Shown in pieces: positions 44,934 to 53,321 of a DNA stretch of 64,000 nt. A program made the translations under genes and the position numbers. Under the pieces are notes generated by a model that saw only the letters and a list, made by a program, of their open reading frames with translations, had not been told where the DNA came from and made no database searches. Source of the DNA: Acidobacteriaceae bacterium dw_441 (GTDB taxonomy: Bacteria; Acidobacteriota; Terriglobia; Terriglobales; Acidobacteriaceae). The DNA is taken from contig JAAVVA010000002.1 of the NCBI GenBank assembly GCA_018449715.1, forward strand, positions 310,001 through 374,000, given 5' to 3'. Position 1 is the stretch's first letter; each line of letters begins with the position of its first letter.

Positions 44934-45931
44934 TGCCCGCGCCCCTCTCCAGCACGACCGCAAGCCGCATGAAGATCTACCGTTCCCTCTCCGAGCTTCC
45001 CTCCGACTTCGGCCCCACCGTGGCCACCATCGGCAACTTCGACGGCGTCCACCGCGGCCACCGCCTGGTCATCGGCGAGGTCATCGCCCGCGCCCGCACG
45101 CTCAACGCCCGCTCGTTAGCCATCACCTTCGACCCGCACCCCTCCCGCGTCCTCCGGCCCGAAACCACCCTTCCGCTCATCACGCCGCTCACGGAGAAGC
45201 TGCGCCTGCTCTCCGACACCGGCATCGACGCCGTGCTCGCGCTCCCCTTCACTCCCGAGCTTTCGCGCACCTCGGCCCGCACCTTCGCCGACGAGGTTCT
45301 CCGGCAGAAACTCGGAATCATCGAGCTGCACGAGGGAGAAAATTTCCGCTTCGGCCACCGCGCCGAGGCTGGCGTCGAATCGCTCGAAGCCCTGGGGCGC
45401 GAGCTAAGGTTTCACGTCTCCATCTACTCGCCGCGTCTGCTGAGAGGCCAGCCCATCTCCTCCAGCCGCATCCGAAGCCTCATCGCCGCTGGAGACGTCC
45501 GCCACGCCCGCGCTCTGTTAGGGAAACCCTTCACCATCGCCAGCACCCCGGCCTCGGGACGAGGCTACGGCACGCGCTACACGGTCCCGACGATCAACCT
45601 CGCTCCCTACACCGAGCTGATCCCCGCCATCGGCGTCTACATCACCACGCTCACGGTCAACGGCGAGTGCTTCGACGCGGTCACCAACGTCGGCAACCGG
45701 CCCACCTTCGGCGCGGACTCCTTCACCATCGAGTCGCACCTGTTGAACTTTCACCCCATCGACCTGACCGAAGAGACGCCCTTGGAACTCGCGTTCCTGC
45801 ATCGCCTGCGCGACGAGATCCGCTGGCCCTCACCCGAGGCCCTGCGCGAGCAGATCGGCAAAGATGTCCGTTACGCCCAGCGCTACTTCAGTTTGCGGAA
45901 CCTGCTGGCTGCGCCACCGCAACAGGGCTAA
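44933..45931 (+). CDS. ribF: Bifunctional riboflavin kinase/FAD synthetase
   Basis: The 332-residue enzyme makes FMN and then FAD. The N-terminal nucleotidyltransferase has TIGNFDGVHRGH (about 32-43) and a later SSSRIRSLI. The C-terminal flavokinase domain has GRGYGTRYTVPTINL and TNVGNRPTF. The ATG at 44933 shares its A with the preceding TGA (TGATG); ATG 44969 is an alternative that removes a 12-residue tail. The gene ends 44 bases inside the convergent PBP1A gene. Confidence 0.94.
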   Translation: MPAPLSSTTASRMKIYRSLSELPSDFGPTVATIGNFDGVHRGHRLVIGEVIARARTLNARSLAITFDPHPSRVLRPETTLPLITPLTEKLRLLSDTGIDAVLALPFTPELSRTSARTFADEVLRQKLGIIELHEGENFRFGHRAEAGVESLEALGRELRFHVSIYSPRLLRGQPISSSRIRSLIAAGDVRHARALLGKPFTIASTPASGRGYGTRYTVPTINLAPYTELIPAIGVYITTLTVNGECFDAVTNVGNRPTFGADSFTIESHLLNFHPIDLTEETPLELAFLHRLRDEIRWPSPEALREQIGKDVRYAQRYFSLRNLLAAPPQQG

Positions 45932-48302
45932 CGCTCTTCGCAGGAGGAACGGCTGGAACCGGAGCCGCAGGAACCAGCTTCGGCTGAGGCTGAGACTGCG
46001 GCTGGGATTGGAGCGGCGGCGCATCGTTCGGCTTTGCAGTGGCCGCATCCTTGCTAGCCGCAACGCTCAAAGCCTTCTTCGGAGCCCCCTCCGCCGGGAA
46101 GGTCTCATCCGGCTTGTTCGCAATCGCGACCTTCATGAAGTCCATCCAGATAGGAAGCGCCGCCCGCGCTCCCGTCTCCTTCTCTCCCAACGACTGCCGA
46201 TTGTCGAACCCCACCCACGTTCCGCACGTCACCGAAGGAGAAAACCCGATGAACCACGCATCGGTGTAGTTGTTCGTCGTTCCCGTCTTGCCCCCGAGCG
46301 GATGCTGAAGCTGCGCGGCGGCTGTCCCGGTTCCCATCCGCACCACCGCCTGGAACAGCTGCATCATCGTCCGCGCCGTCTCCACCGAAACCACCTCGCG
46401 CACATCGGTCGGCTTCTCATCGAGAGGCAGACCATCGGCCTGCGAGACCTTGCGGATATAGTGCGGCTCAATCCTGATCCCATCGTTGGGAAACACGCTG
46501 TAAGCCCCCACCTGCTCATACAGCGAGATATCCGCCGAGCCCAGCGCCACCGGAAGAAACGCCGGAATATTGCTCGTGACTCCAAACCGATGCGCCGTCT
46601 CGATCACCTTGCGAATCCCCGCGTGCGAGGCCAGCTTCAGCGCCGGAATATTCCGCGACTCCGCGAAGGCATACAGCAACGACATCGCCCCGCGATAGTC
46701 GCCCTCATAGTTGTGCGGAGTGTAAGGCCCATTCGGAGTAGGAAAGGTCGTCGGTCCATCGACGACAATATCCGTCGGCTTCGCTCCCGCCTCAATCGCG
46801 GTCGTGTACACATACGGCTTGAACGACGATCCCACCTGCCGCTTCGCCTGCGTCGCCCGGTTGAACTGCGACAGCGCGAAGTCGCGCCCGCCAACCATCG
46901 CCATCACCTCTCCGCTGGCGTTATCCACCGCCATCAGCGCCGCCTGTGCACCGGAGTCCTGCTGGAGCGTGGCCTTCCACACCCCCGCGCTCTCCGCCCC
47001 CTCAATCCGCAGATAAACAATATCGCCCTTCTTCAGGAAGTTCCCCGCCGGACCATACTGCGTCCACGCCCAGTCCTCGGGGCCGAGCACGGCGATCTGC
47101 TGCCCCAGCTTCACGGTCACGCGCTTCGGCTCCACCGCCGTCACCAGCCCGTGAACATAATCGTCCTTCGCCACCGTCTGCACCCAGTCAGGATGCTTGT
47201 AGCTCTCAAGGTCCTCCCCCGAGAGCAGAATGTTCTGCAGCTTGCCCTTCCACCCCTCGCGCCGCTCATACGAGGCCGCCCCGTCGAGCACCGCCTTGTT
47301 CGCCACCTTCTGCAGGTCGAGATCGAGCGTCGTATACACCCGCAGCCCCGCGCCGTGGACCTCTTCGACGCCATACTCCTTCTCAAGCTGCCTCCGCACC
47401 TCCTCCACAAAGTACGGGGCGATGCTGTTCGGCGGCGTCTCAATGTGCAACCCCAGCGGCGAGGCCTTCGCCGCCTCCGCCTGCTGCAACGTAATCTTGT
47501 CGTCCTTCTCCATCTCGTCGATCACAAGATTCCGGCGCTTCAGCGCACGCTCCGGGTACCGCGTCGGAGAGTAGTACTCCGGCCCCTTCGGCAGCGACGC
47601 CAGCAGGGCCGCCTCCGACAGCGTCAGGTCATGCACATGCTTGCTGAAGTAGTACTCCGACCCCGCCTCGAACCCATAGGTTCCGCGCCCCAGGTAGATC
47701 TGGTTCGCATACAGCTCGAAGATCTGGTTTTTCGTAAACCGCCTCTCGATCTGCATCGAAAGGATGACCTCCTGGAACTTTCGTCCGAAGGTCTTCTCGC
47801 TTGAAAGAAACAGGTTGCGGGCAAGCTGCATCGTCAGGGTCGAAGCTCCCTGCGCCTTCCCCTTCGAGTGAAGATCGCGATACGCCGCACCTACCGCCCG
47901 GATCAGGTTGACGCCCCAGTTGCTCTCGAAGCTCTTGTCTTCAATCGAGAGGATCGCGTCCTTCAGAACCGGAGGGAAATCCGAGTACGGCACTGCCACG
48001 CGCCGCTCCAGCGCAAACGACCCGAACGGCCTGCCATGCACATCCAGCACCTCCGTCGTCGTGTTCGGACGGTAGCGCGTAAGGTCGTCGATCTCAGGAA
48101 GGTCGATGGAGTAGACCAGCATCAGCCCCAGCATCGAGCCAAAGACCGCTGAAAGCCCCAGCAGAACGTAAAAGGTAATCAGGCGCGCCCGCCTGCGGCT
48201 CAGATACTCCGGCCCACCTGCCAGCCTCCGCAGAACCCACTGCCAGAGCGGCTCCGACGCAGCCGTCGTATCCTCATCTTCGCGTCTGAATAAACTCGGC
48301 AC
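45888..48302 (-). CDS. Penicillin-binding protein 1A (bifunctional transglycosylase/transpeptidase)
   Basis: The 804-residue class A PBP has one N-terminal membrane helix (about residues 42-66). A GT51 glycosyltransferase domain follows, with EDKSF, the GASTLTMQLARNLFL segment and RKFQEVILSMQIE. The transpeptidase domain has active-site Ser492 in SSFK, SRN and KTGTT (Lys672). A Pro/Gln/Lys-rich tail ends the protein. It polymerises and cross-links peptidoglycan outside the membrane. GTG 48302 has GAGGG upstream. Its 3' end overlaps ribF tail-to-tail by 44 bases. Confidence 0.94.
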   Translation of the reverse strand: MPSLFRREDEDTTAASEPLWQWVLRRLAGGPEYLSRRRARLITFYVLLGLSAVFGSMLGLMLVYSIDLPEIDDLTRYRPNTTTEVLDVHGRPFGSFALERRVAVPYSDFPPVLKDAILSIEDKSFESNWGVNLIRAVGAAYRDLHSKGKAQGASTLTMQLARNLFLSSEKTFGRKFQEVILSMQIERRFTKNQIFELYANQIYLGRGTYGFEAGSEYYFSKHVHDLTLSEAALLASLPKGPEYYSPTRYPERALKRRNLVIDEMEKDDKITLQQAEAAKASPLGLHIETPPNSIAPYFVEEVRRQLEKEYGVEEVHGAGLRVYTTLDLDLQKVANKAVLDGAASYERREGWKGKLQNILLSGEDLESYKHPDWVQTVAKDDYVHGLVTAVEPKRVTVKLGQQIAVLGPEDWAWTQYGPAGNFLKKGDIVYLRIEGAESAGVWKATLQQDSGAQAALMAVDNASGEVMAMVGGRDFALSQFNRATQAKRQVGSSFKPYVYTTAIEAGAKPTDIVVDGPTTFPTPNGPYTPHNYEGDYRGAMSLLYAFAESRNIPALKLASHAGIRKVIETAHRFGVTSNIPAFLPVALGSADISLYEQVGAYSVFPNDGIRIEPHYIRKVSQADGLPLDEKPTDVREVVSVETARTMMQLFQAVVRMGTGTAAAQLQHPLGGKTGTTNNYTDAWFIGFSPSVTCGTWVGFDNRQSLGEKETGARAALPIWMDFMKVAIANKPDETFPAEGAPKKALSVAASKDAATAKPNDAPPLQSQPQSQPQPKLVPAAPVPAVPPAKSVSPVAVAQPAGSAN

Positions 48303-48387
48303 CTGCCCTCACCTTAGCACGGCCAGCAGAGCTTCCCCGAGACAAAATGGAGGTCGAATCACAAGCTATACCCTTGAAAACACAAGG

Positions 48388-49626
48388 TCAGGCCGCTTGA
48401 TTTTTCAACAGGTCCAGCGCCTTGGTCAGTTGTTCGTCCACCGAAACCACGGGCTTCTTCGGCTCCGGCTGAGCCGACGGCTGGGTCGCATCCCCATCGT
48501 CCTCCGACGGTCCGCTGCCATCGTCGATGTTCGACGCCACCTGAACCCCCGGCGTCACACCCTCGTCCTCCAGCTTTTTTCCCGAAGGCGACTCGTACTT
48601 GGCCACCGACAGAATCAAGGCGGCGCCATCCGGCAGCTCGAAGGTCTTCAGCTGCGAGCCCTCGCCGAAGGTCTTCTCTCCGACCAGCTCCGCCCGCTTG
48701 TTATCCAACAGCGCCGCCGCCACAATCTCCGCCGCACCCGCCGTTCCGCGATTCACCAGCACCACCACGGGAGCCGTCGCGTTGATTGCCTTCGAAGCCT
48801 CCGCGGCAAACGTCTGCTTCTCGATCTTCTGGCCCTCAAGCGTCGTAATCGTGCCCGACTTCAGCAGGAAGTTCGCCATCCGGATCGCCTCGGGAGTATC
48901 GCCCGCCGCCACATCGCGCAGGTCCAGCAGAATCTTCTTGTTCCCCGCCTTCTGCATCCCCTTCAGCTTCGCCTCGACCTGCTGCACATGCTCGTGGTCT
49001 AGAATTCCCGGCTTCAGGTAAAGAATCGAGGAGTTCTCATACATCGTCTCGCTCACCGGCGGCAGCGAAACCGCCGTGCGGGTCATCGTCACCTTCTCCG
49101 GCGTGGACTTGCCCGGACGAATCACGGCAATATCAAGCTCGCTCCCAGAAGCGCCTTCCAGCATCAGGCGGATCATAGCCAGCGAGATATCCCGCGTGTC
49201 ATGGCCTCCGATCGCCTCGATAATGTCGCCGTCATTCAGGTTCGCCTTATCGGCCGGGCTTCCCGGAACCACCGAAACCACCGTCGCATAGCCCCAGCGC
49301 TTTGAGATATTGATCCCGACCTGCGCCTTGTCGCCCTTGTCCGCCTTGAAGGTCTTATAGTCGTCCGCCGTCAGATAACTCGAATCCGAGTCCAGGGACT
49401 CCAGCAGGCCGCGCAGCGCGCCATTCGTCACCGCGGGGATGCTCGGCTCCTCCACATAATCCGTCTGGATATGCCGCAGCACCTCGCTGTACACGTTGAT
49501 CTGCCGGTAGGCTCCGTCCTGGTCGTCGGTCGCCGCGCTGACTCCGCTCGAGTTCACGCCAAGAAACACGGTCAGCACCAGCACCACCGAAACGGCCAAC
49601 AGAAGGATCTTCGAAATCTTCGGCAT
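48388..49626 (-). CDS. S41 C-terminal processing protease homologue lacking catalytic residues
   Basis: The 412-residue exported protein has an N-terminal membrane or signal helix (about 6-26), a PDZ domain (about 95-175) and the S41 tail-protease core. In the active-site segment the usual SASASE is GTAGAAE, so the nucleophile Ser is Gly297. The Lys of FGKG is Glu322 (FGEG), 25 residues later, which is the same spacing as the Ser-Lys pair in characterised CtpB. The usual Gln is Leu326. It therefore looks like a pseudoprotease that may bind substrates or partners. ATG 49626 has GGAGAG ten bases before it. It is 85 bases upstream of the PBP1A gene, same strand. Confidence 0.85.
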   Translation of the reverse strand: MPKISKILLLAVSVVLVLTVFLGVNSSGVSAATDDQDGAYRQINVYSEVLRHIQTDYVEEPSIPAVTNGALRGLLESLDSDSSYLTADDYKTFKADKGDKAQVGINISKRWGYATVVSVVPGSPADKANLNDGDIIEAIGGHDTRDISLAMIRLMLEGASGSELDIAVIRPGKSTPEKVTMTRTAVSLPPVSETMYENSSILYLKPGILDHEHVQQVEAKLKGMQKAGNKKILLDLRDVAAGDTPEAIRMANFLLKSGTITTLEGQKIEKQTFAAEASKAINATAPVVVLVNRGTAGAAEIVAAALLDNKRAELVGEKTFGEGSQLKTFELPDGAALILSVAKYESPSGKKLEDEGVTPGVQVASNIDDGSGPSEDDGDATQPSAQPEPKKPVVSVDEQLTKALDLLKNQAA

Positions 49627-49769
49627 AGGAACAGCACTCTCCAGAGCGGCAAAAGCCACCCAACAGGCGTTAGACGAACCACACTAGCGAAATGATACTC
49701 TCGCGGGAACTTCCGCGATAGTTGCCCGCAGAGCAGGCCCCGATCTTTATAACCAACGGGTTTCCCAGT

Positions 49770-49795
49770 AACCTACGGGAATTTTCCCGTAGGTT
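49770..49795. terminator. Perfect hairpin downstream of tRNA-Met
   Basis: A 12-bp perfect inverted repeat (49770-49781 and 49784-49795) lies about 75 bases after the tRNA 3' end on the minus strand and upstream of the S41 gene. No T-run follows, so it may be a terminator or only a structural element. Confidence 0.45.
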
Positions 49796-49868
49796 TACCC
49801 CTCGCATATACTCAAGGAGTCCGTAAAAGGACCGGAAATAAAGCATTTCGCCTGTGAAGAGATGTTCA

Positions 49869-49945
49869 TGGTGGCGGTGGACAGAATCGAACTGTCGACC
49901 TACGGGTTATGAGTCCGTCGCTCTAACCATCTGAGCTACACCGCC
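49869..49945 (-). tRNA. tRNA-Met (anticodon CAU), CCA encoded
   Basis: The minus strand folds into a standard cloverleaf. The 7-bp acceptor is GGCGGTG/CACCGCC, the D arm is GCTC/GAGC, and the anticodon loop is CTCATAA with CAT. The T arm is GACAG/CTGTC with loop TTCGATT. Discriminator A and CCA are encoded (49869-49872). The last anticodon-stem pair is an A-C mismatch. The full 7-bp acceptor suggests an elongator Met or Ile2 (lysidine-modified) species rather than initiator. Confidence 0.92.
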
Positions 49946-49946
49946 G

Positions 49947-50786
49947 ATGTGTGAAGGCTGCTTCCGGTTCTGGGAGAACCCTCGCGGGCAGAGGAGAATC
50001 GCCGCGTCACAGCTAAGATCCATCATACTTGATTCCAGCCATGCGGAAAAGTCCGGCGCGGATGCCGCGAAGCGCGTCCTCGGAGTGATCCCCGCACGGC
50101 TTGCCTCCACCCGTCTTCCCCGCAAGATCCTTCGCGCCATCGCCGGACGCCCCATGCTCGCCTGGGTGTGGGACGCGGCACGCGCCTGCCCGCAACTCGA
50201 CGACCTTCTCGTCGCCACCGACTCCGAGGAGATCGTCGCACTCTGCCGCGAAAACGGCTGGCCCTGCCAGCTCACCTCACCCGACCTCCCCAGCGGAACC
50301 GACCGCGTCCACGCCGTCTCGCAGCTCGTCGAGGCCGATATCTACGTCAACATTCAAGGTGACGAACCCCTTCTGAAGCCCGAACACCTGACCGCCCTGC
50401 TGAAGCCCTTCGAGAAGCCGCAGGTCGAGGTCTCGACCCTCAAGGTCCTCTGCACACCTGAAAATATCCACAACCCCAACGCGGTCAAGGTGGTCACCGC
50501 CTCCGACGGACGCGCCCTCTACTTCTCCCGAGCCACCATCCCCTACAATCGCGACGGCAACCCCGCGCAGTACTGGAAGCACATCGGACTCTACGCCTAC
50601 CGCAAGGCCGCGCTCCAGCACTTCCCGTCGCTTCCGGCCAGCACCCTCGAACACACCGAGCGGCTGGAGCAGCTACGCTTCCTCGAAAACGGCGTCAGCC
50701 TCTACGTCGAGCCCACCCCCTTCGACACCATCGGGGTCGACACCGAAGAAGACCTCCTCACCGTGGAAGCCCTGCTAACCCGCTAA
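49947..50786 (+). CDS. kdsB: 3-deoxy-manno-octulosonate cytidylyltransferase
   Basis: The enzyme activates KDO with CTP for lipopolysaccharide core synthesis. Signature segments are VIPARLASTRLPRKIL, SGTDRVHAV, VNIQGDEPL and the Mg-site region GLYAYRKAAL, with HTERLEQLRFLE near the end. The core begins at about 50070. In-frame start choices are poor: ATG 49947, one base beyond the tRNA gene and giving an odd 45-residue N-terminus, or GTG 50085, which removes the first beta-strand. No other ATG, GTG or TTG lies between them. The longer form is listed. Confidence 0.85.
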   Translation: MCEGCFRFWENPRGQRRIAASQLRSIILDSSHAEKSGADAAKRVLGVIPARLASTRLPRKILRAIAGRPMLAWVWDAARACPQLDDLLVATDSEEIVALCRENGWPCQLTSPDLPSGTDRVHAVSQLVEADIYVNIQGDEPLLKPEHLTALLKPFEKPQVEVSTLKVLCTPENIHNPNAVKVVTASDGRALYFSRATIPYNRDGNPAQYWKHIGLYAYRKAALQHFPSLPASTLEHTERLEQLRFLENGVSLYVEPTPFDTIGVDTEEDLLTVEALLTR

Positions 50787-50842
50787 ATCCAAACCACCAC
50801 AAAATCGGCGTACCCACCAAAAATCGGGCACTCACCAAAATC

Positions 50843-50892
50843 GGGTGCCCCACATCTAGCAGCTTTACCGCCAGATGTGGGTTTGCAGGATA
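50843..50892. repeat. Palindromic intergenic repeat, type A copy 2
   Basis: GGGTGCCCCACATCTAGC and ACCGCCAGATGTGGG form an imperfect stem closed by CTTT. The 3' end TTTGCAGGAT is the same as in copies 1 and 4. Degenerate half-units (AATCGG followed by CCACC-like ends) lie just upstream at 50800-50840. Confidence 0.8.
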
Positions 50893-50914
50893 CCAGTGGC
50901 TCCCCATCCCCTGA

Positions 50915-50957
50915 GAACTTGTCATTCCGTAGCGCAGCGAAGGAGTCTGCTCTGTTT
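50915..50957. repeat. Intergenic repeat, type B copy 2
   Basis: It begins GAACTTGTCATTCC and contains AGCGCAGCG, then GTCTGCT and a T-run. It is a near match to the copy at 27264-27303, with several base changes. Confidence 0.7.
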
Positions 50958-50975
50958 TTCCGAGCCACCAAGACC

Positions 50976-51020
50976 GGGTGCCCCATCCTTTGCGGCTTTA
51001 TCGCAAAGGGTGGGATGAAT
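50976..51020. repeat. Palindromic intergenic repeat, type A copy 3
   Basis: GGGTGCCCCATCCTTTGCG pairs with CGCAAAGGGTGGG around a GCTTTAT loop. The stem bases differ from the other copies on both arms, so pairing is kept. The tail is GATGAAT rather than TTTGCAGGAT. Confidence 0.8.
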
Positions 51021-51041
51021 CCCGCTTATACCACCCAAATC

Positions 51042-51092
51042 GAGTGCCCCACCTCTGATGGTTTCATCGTCAGATGTGGGTTTGCAGGATGC
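51042..51092. repeat. Palindromic intergenic repeat, type A copy 4
   Basis: GAGTGCCCCACCTCTGATG pairs with CGTCAGATGTGGG across a short loop, followed by TTTGCAGGATGCC. With copies 2 and 3 and the type B unit it fills most of the 317-base gap between kdsB and the HAD gene, which holds no gene. Confidence 0.8.
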
Positions 51093-51103
51093 CAGTAACT
51101 TCC

Positions 51104-51766
51104 CTACTCCGCCTGAAACTCCAACTCCAGCACATCGCCGCCGACCTTCGCCGAAACCGCCGTCAACGACCTCACAGCCCAGTCCGCCTCGTGCAGTTCC
51201 TCCAGCGTGTGCGTGCCGATCACCCCCAGCACCCGCGCACCCGCGGCCTTACCCGCGCCAATCCCCGACGGAGCATCCTCAATCACCACGCAATCCTGCG
51301 GGCGAAACCCCAGCAACTCCGCGCCCTTGCGATACGGCTCCGGGTCCGGCTTACCGCGCTGCACATCATCCGCCGAGACGATCCTCTCCGGCACCGGCAA
51401 ACCAGCCACTTCGAGCCTTCCCAGCATCAGCCTCCGCGTCGCCGAGGTCACAATCGTCCAACGGTCCGCCGGAAGACTCTCCAGCAACTCCCGCGCCCCC
51501 GGCAGCACCACCAGGTCCGCCGTATCCTCAAGCTCCAGGTCTTCGATCTCCCGCAGCCCCACCTGCGGGTCGATATCGGGCCGAAGGGTTTTGATAATCT
51601 CAATCGCCCTCATCCCATGCGGAATCACATAGTTCTCCGCATCCGGAACCTCGTACTTCTTCGCCCAGGTCCGCCAGCTTCGCACGACAGAACCGATCGA
51701 GCTGATCAGCACCCCATCCATATCGAACAGCAGCCCCTGCGCCTCGATCCGTACCAGTTCGCTCAA
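51104..51766 (-). CDS. HAD-superfamily sugar-phosphatase-like hydrolase
   Basis: The 220-residue protein has the HAD motifs in order: FDMDGVLISS (about 14-23), TSATRRLML, GKPDPEPY and VVIEDAPSGI. The cap placement is that of the beta-phosphoglucomutase/GPP-like phosphatases. Substrate is probably a sugar phosphate. The TTG start overlaps the stop of the phosphohexomutase gene by four bases (TTGA) and GGGAG lies eight bases before it, so the two are translated together. Confidence 0.88.
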   Translation of the reverse strand: MSELVRIEAQGLLFDMDGVLISSIGSVVRSWRTWAKKYEVPDAENYVIPHGMRAIEIIKTLRPDIDPQVGLREIEDLELEDTADLVVLPGARELLESLPADRWTIVTSATRRLMLGRLEVAGLPVPERIVSADDVQRGKPDPEPYRKGAELLGFRPQDCVVIEDAPSGIGAGKAAGARVLGVIGTHTLEELHEADWAVRSLTAVSAKVGGDVLELEFQAE

Positions 51767-53202
51767 GCCGTCGCTCCCTTCAGAACGAAAACCTGCGCCG
51801 CCTCAAGCACCTTCGCGACCGACTCCTTCGAGCAGCTCTCGCAGTACACCCGCAGCAGAGGCTCCGTCCCCGAGGCCCGCAGCAGCAGCCACGTCTCCGC
51901 GGCGTTCGGCTTGCCCACGGCCTCCGGGTTGTCGAGGAAGAACTTGATCCCGTCCAGCGTCTCCATCCGCAGCACCTTCATGCCCGCGAACTCCTCCACG
52001 CCAGCCTTCGCCCGCGCAATCGCCGACTGCTTCACCTCTTCGGCGATGTGCATATCCACGCGCCCATACTCATGCACGCCAAACTCCGCCTGCAGCGCGG
52101 CCACCAGCTCGCCGAGCGTCTTCTTCTCATCGGCCATCACGTTGGCCAGCAGCAGCGAGTTCAGCATCCCATCGCGCTCCGGCAGATGCTTGCTGATACC
52201 CACGCCACCCGACTCTTCGCCGCCAATCAGAATTTCTTTTTCCAGCATCAGATCGACAACATACTTGAAGCCGATCCCGTGCTCGTTCAGCTTGCGGCCA
52301 TACTTCGCCGCAATGCGGTCGATCATCTTGGTCGTGTTGAAGGCACGCGTCACCTCGCCCGGCCAGTGTTTGCGCTCCAGCAGCCACCACAGCAGGACCG
52401 AAAAAATCCTGTGCGCGTCCACGACGTTGCCATGCTCGTCCACCGCGCCGATGCGGTCGGCATCTCCGTCGGTAATCAGGCCCGCATCGCACTTCTCCGC
52501 GACGACAGCCGCCTGCGTAGCCTTGATGTGCGGCAAAATCGGCTCAGGGTTGATCCCCGGAAACGCCGGGTTGATCTCATTGCGAATCTCCACAAACGGA
52601 ACGCCCGCCCGCTCGAAGATCCCCGCCACCACACCGCGCCCCGCGCCATACATCACGTCGATCAGGAACTTATACCCGCTGGCCTTGATCGCCTTCAGGT
52701 CGACAAACTTTTCAAGCGCCGCGATGTAATCCGGGGCAAAATCAACCTCTTCGATGACGGCAGCCTCTGCCGCCTGCGGAACCGGCTTCAGCAGATAGCT
52801 CTCAATCGAGGTCATGATCGAGGGCTTGCCCGACCCGCCATACGTCGCCTTGTACTTCACGCCGTTCCACTCGGCTGGATTGTGGCTCGACGTAATCATC
52901 ACGCCGCCCGCGGCCTTCCGCTCGCGCACCGCATACGAAAGCGCGGGCGTGGGAGTAATTCCCTTCGCCAGAAACACCGGAATCCCCGCCTTCGCCAGAA
53001 CCTCCGCCGCGACCACCGCGAACGAGTGCGACCCGAAGCGCGTATCCCACCCGATGCAGACGCCCGCCTTCACGTCCTCATGTTCGAGCACATAGTTCGC
53101 AATCGCCGCTGCCGCGACCCGAACATTGGCATAGGTAAAATCATCGGCGATTACGCCGCGCCAGCCATCCGTCCCAAACTTCACTACCGTCGTCTCTGCC
53201 AT
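51763..53202 (-). CDS. Phosphoglucomutase/phosphomannomutase
   Basis: The 479-residue alpha-D-phosphohexomutase has the start FGTDGWRG, the active-site serine in TSSHNPAEWNG (about 105-115), the metal loop DGDADR, the sugar loop GGEESGG and a C-terminal phosphate loop (RASGTEPLLRVY). It interconverts hexose 6- and 1-phosphates. Next to a mannose-1-phosphate guanylyltransferase gene it probably acts as phosphomannomutase, but glucose specificity is equally possible. ATG 53202 fits the family N-terminus better than an in-frame start at 53226. Confidence 0.9.
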   Translation of the reverse strand: MAETTVVKFGTDGWRGVIADDFTYANVRVAAAAIANYVLEHEDVKAGVCIGWDTRFGSHSFAVVAAEVLAKAGIPVFLAKGITPTPALSYAVRERKAAGGVMITSSHNPAEWNGVKYKATYGGSGKPSIMTSIESYLLKPVPQAAEAAVIEEVDFAPDYIAALEKFVDLKAIKASGYKFLIDVMYGAGRGVVAGIFERAGVPFVEIRNEINPAFPGINPEPILPHIKATQAAVVAEKCDAGLITDGDADRIGAVDEHGNVVDAHRIFSVLLWWLLERKHWPGEVTRAFNTTKMIDRIAAKYGRKLNEHGIGFKYVVDLMLEKEILIGGEESGGVGISKHLPERDGMLNSLLLANVMADEKKTLGELVAALQAEFGVHEYGRVDMHIAEEVKQSAIARAKAGVEEFAGMKVLRMETLDGIKFFLDNPEAVGKPNAAETWLLLRASGTEPLLRVYCESCSKESVAKVLEAAQVFVLKGATA

Positions 53203-53321
53203 AAATTCCGCGAGTCGTCTCCGCAACTGTGTTTTTTGAAGCCCGTCTTGAAAGGCTGTTTTGAAATCCCATGAGATAGCGCGATGGAAGCCCCGTGCCC
53301 GCTTCCACCGCGCCGCAGTCG

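Noticed and set aside
45864-47804. A 646-codon plus-strand frame opposite the PBP1A gene
   Set aside because: Arg/Leu-rich antisense shadow; the minus strand encodes a complete class A PBP with all motifs.
49869-49945. tRNA-Met as an integration site for a mobile element
   Set aside because: No integrase gene and no duplicated tRNA end are seen in the flanks.
50787-51103. Possible CRISPR array in the repeat-rich gap
   Set aside because: The repeats are palindromic units with variable stems and irregular spacing, there are no uniform spacers, and no cas gene is nearby.
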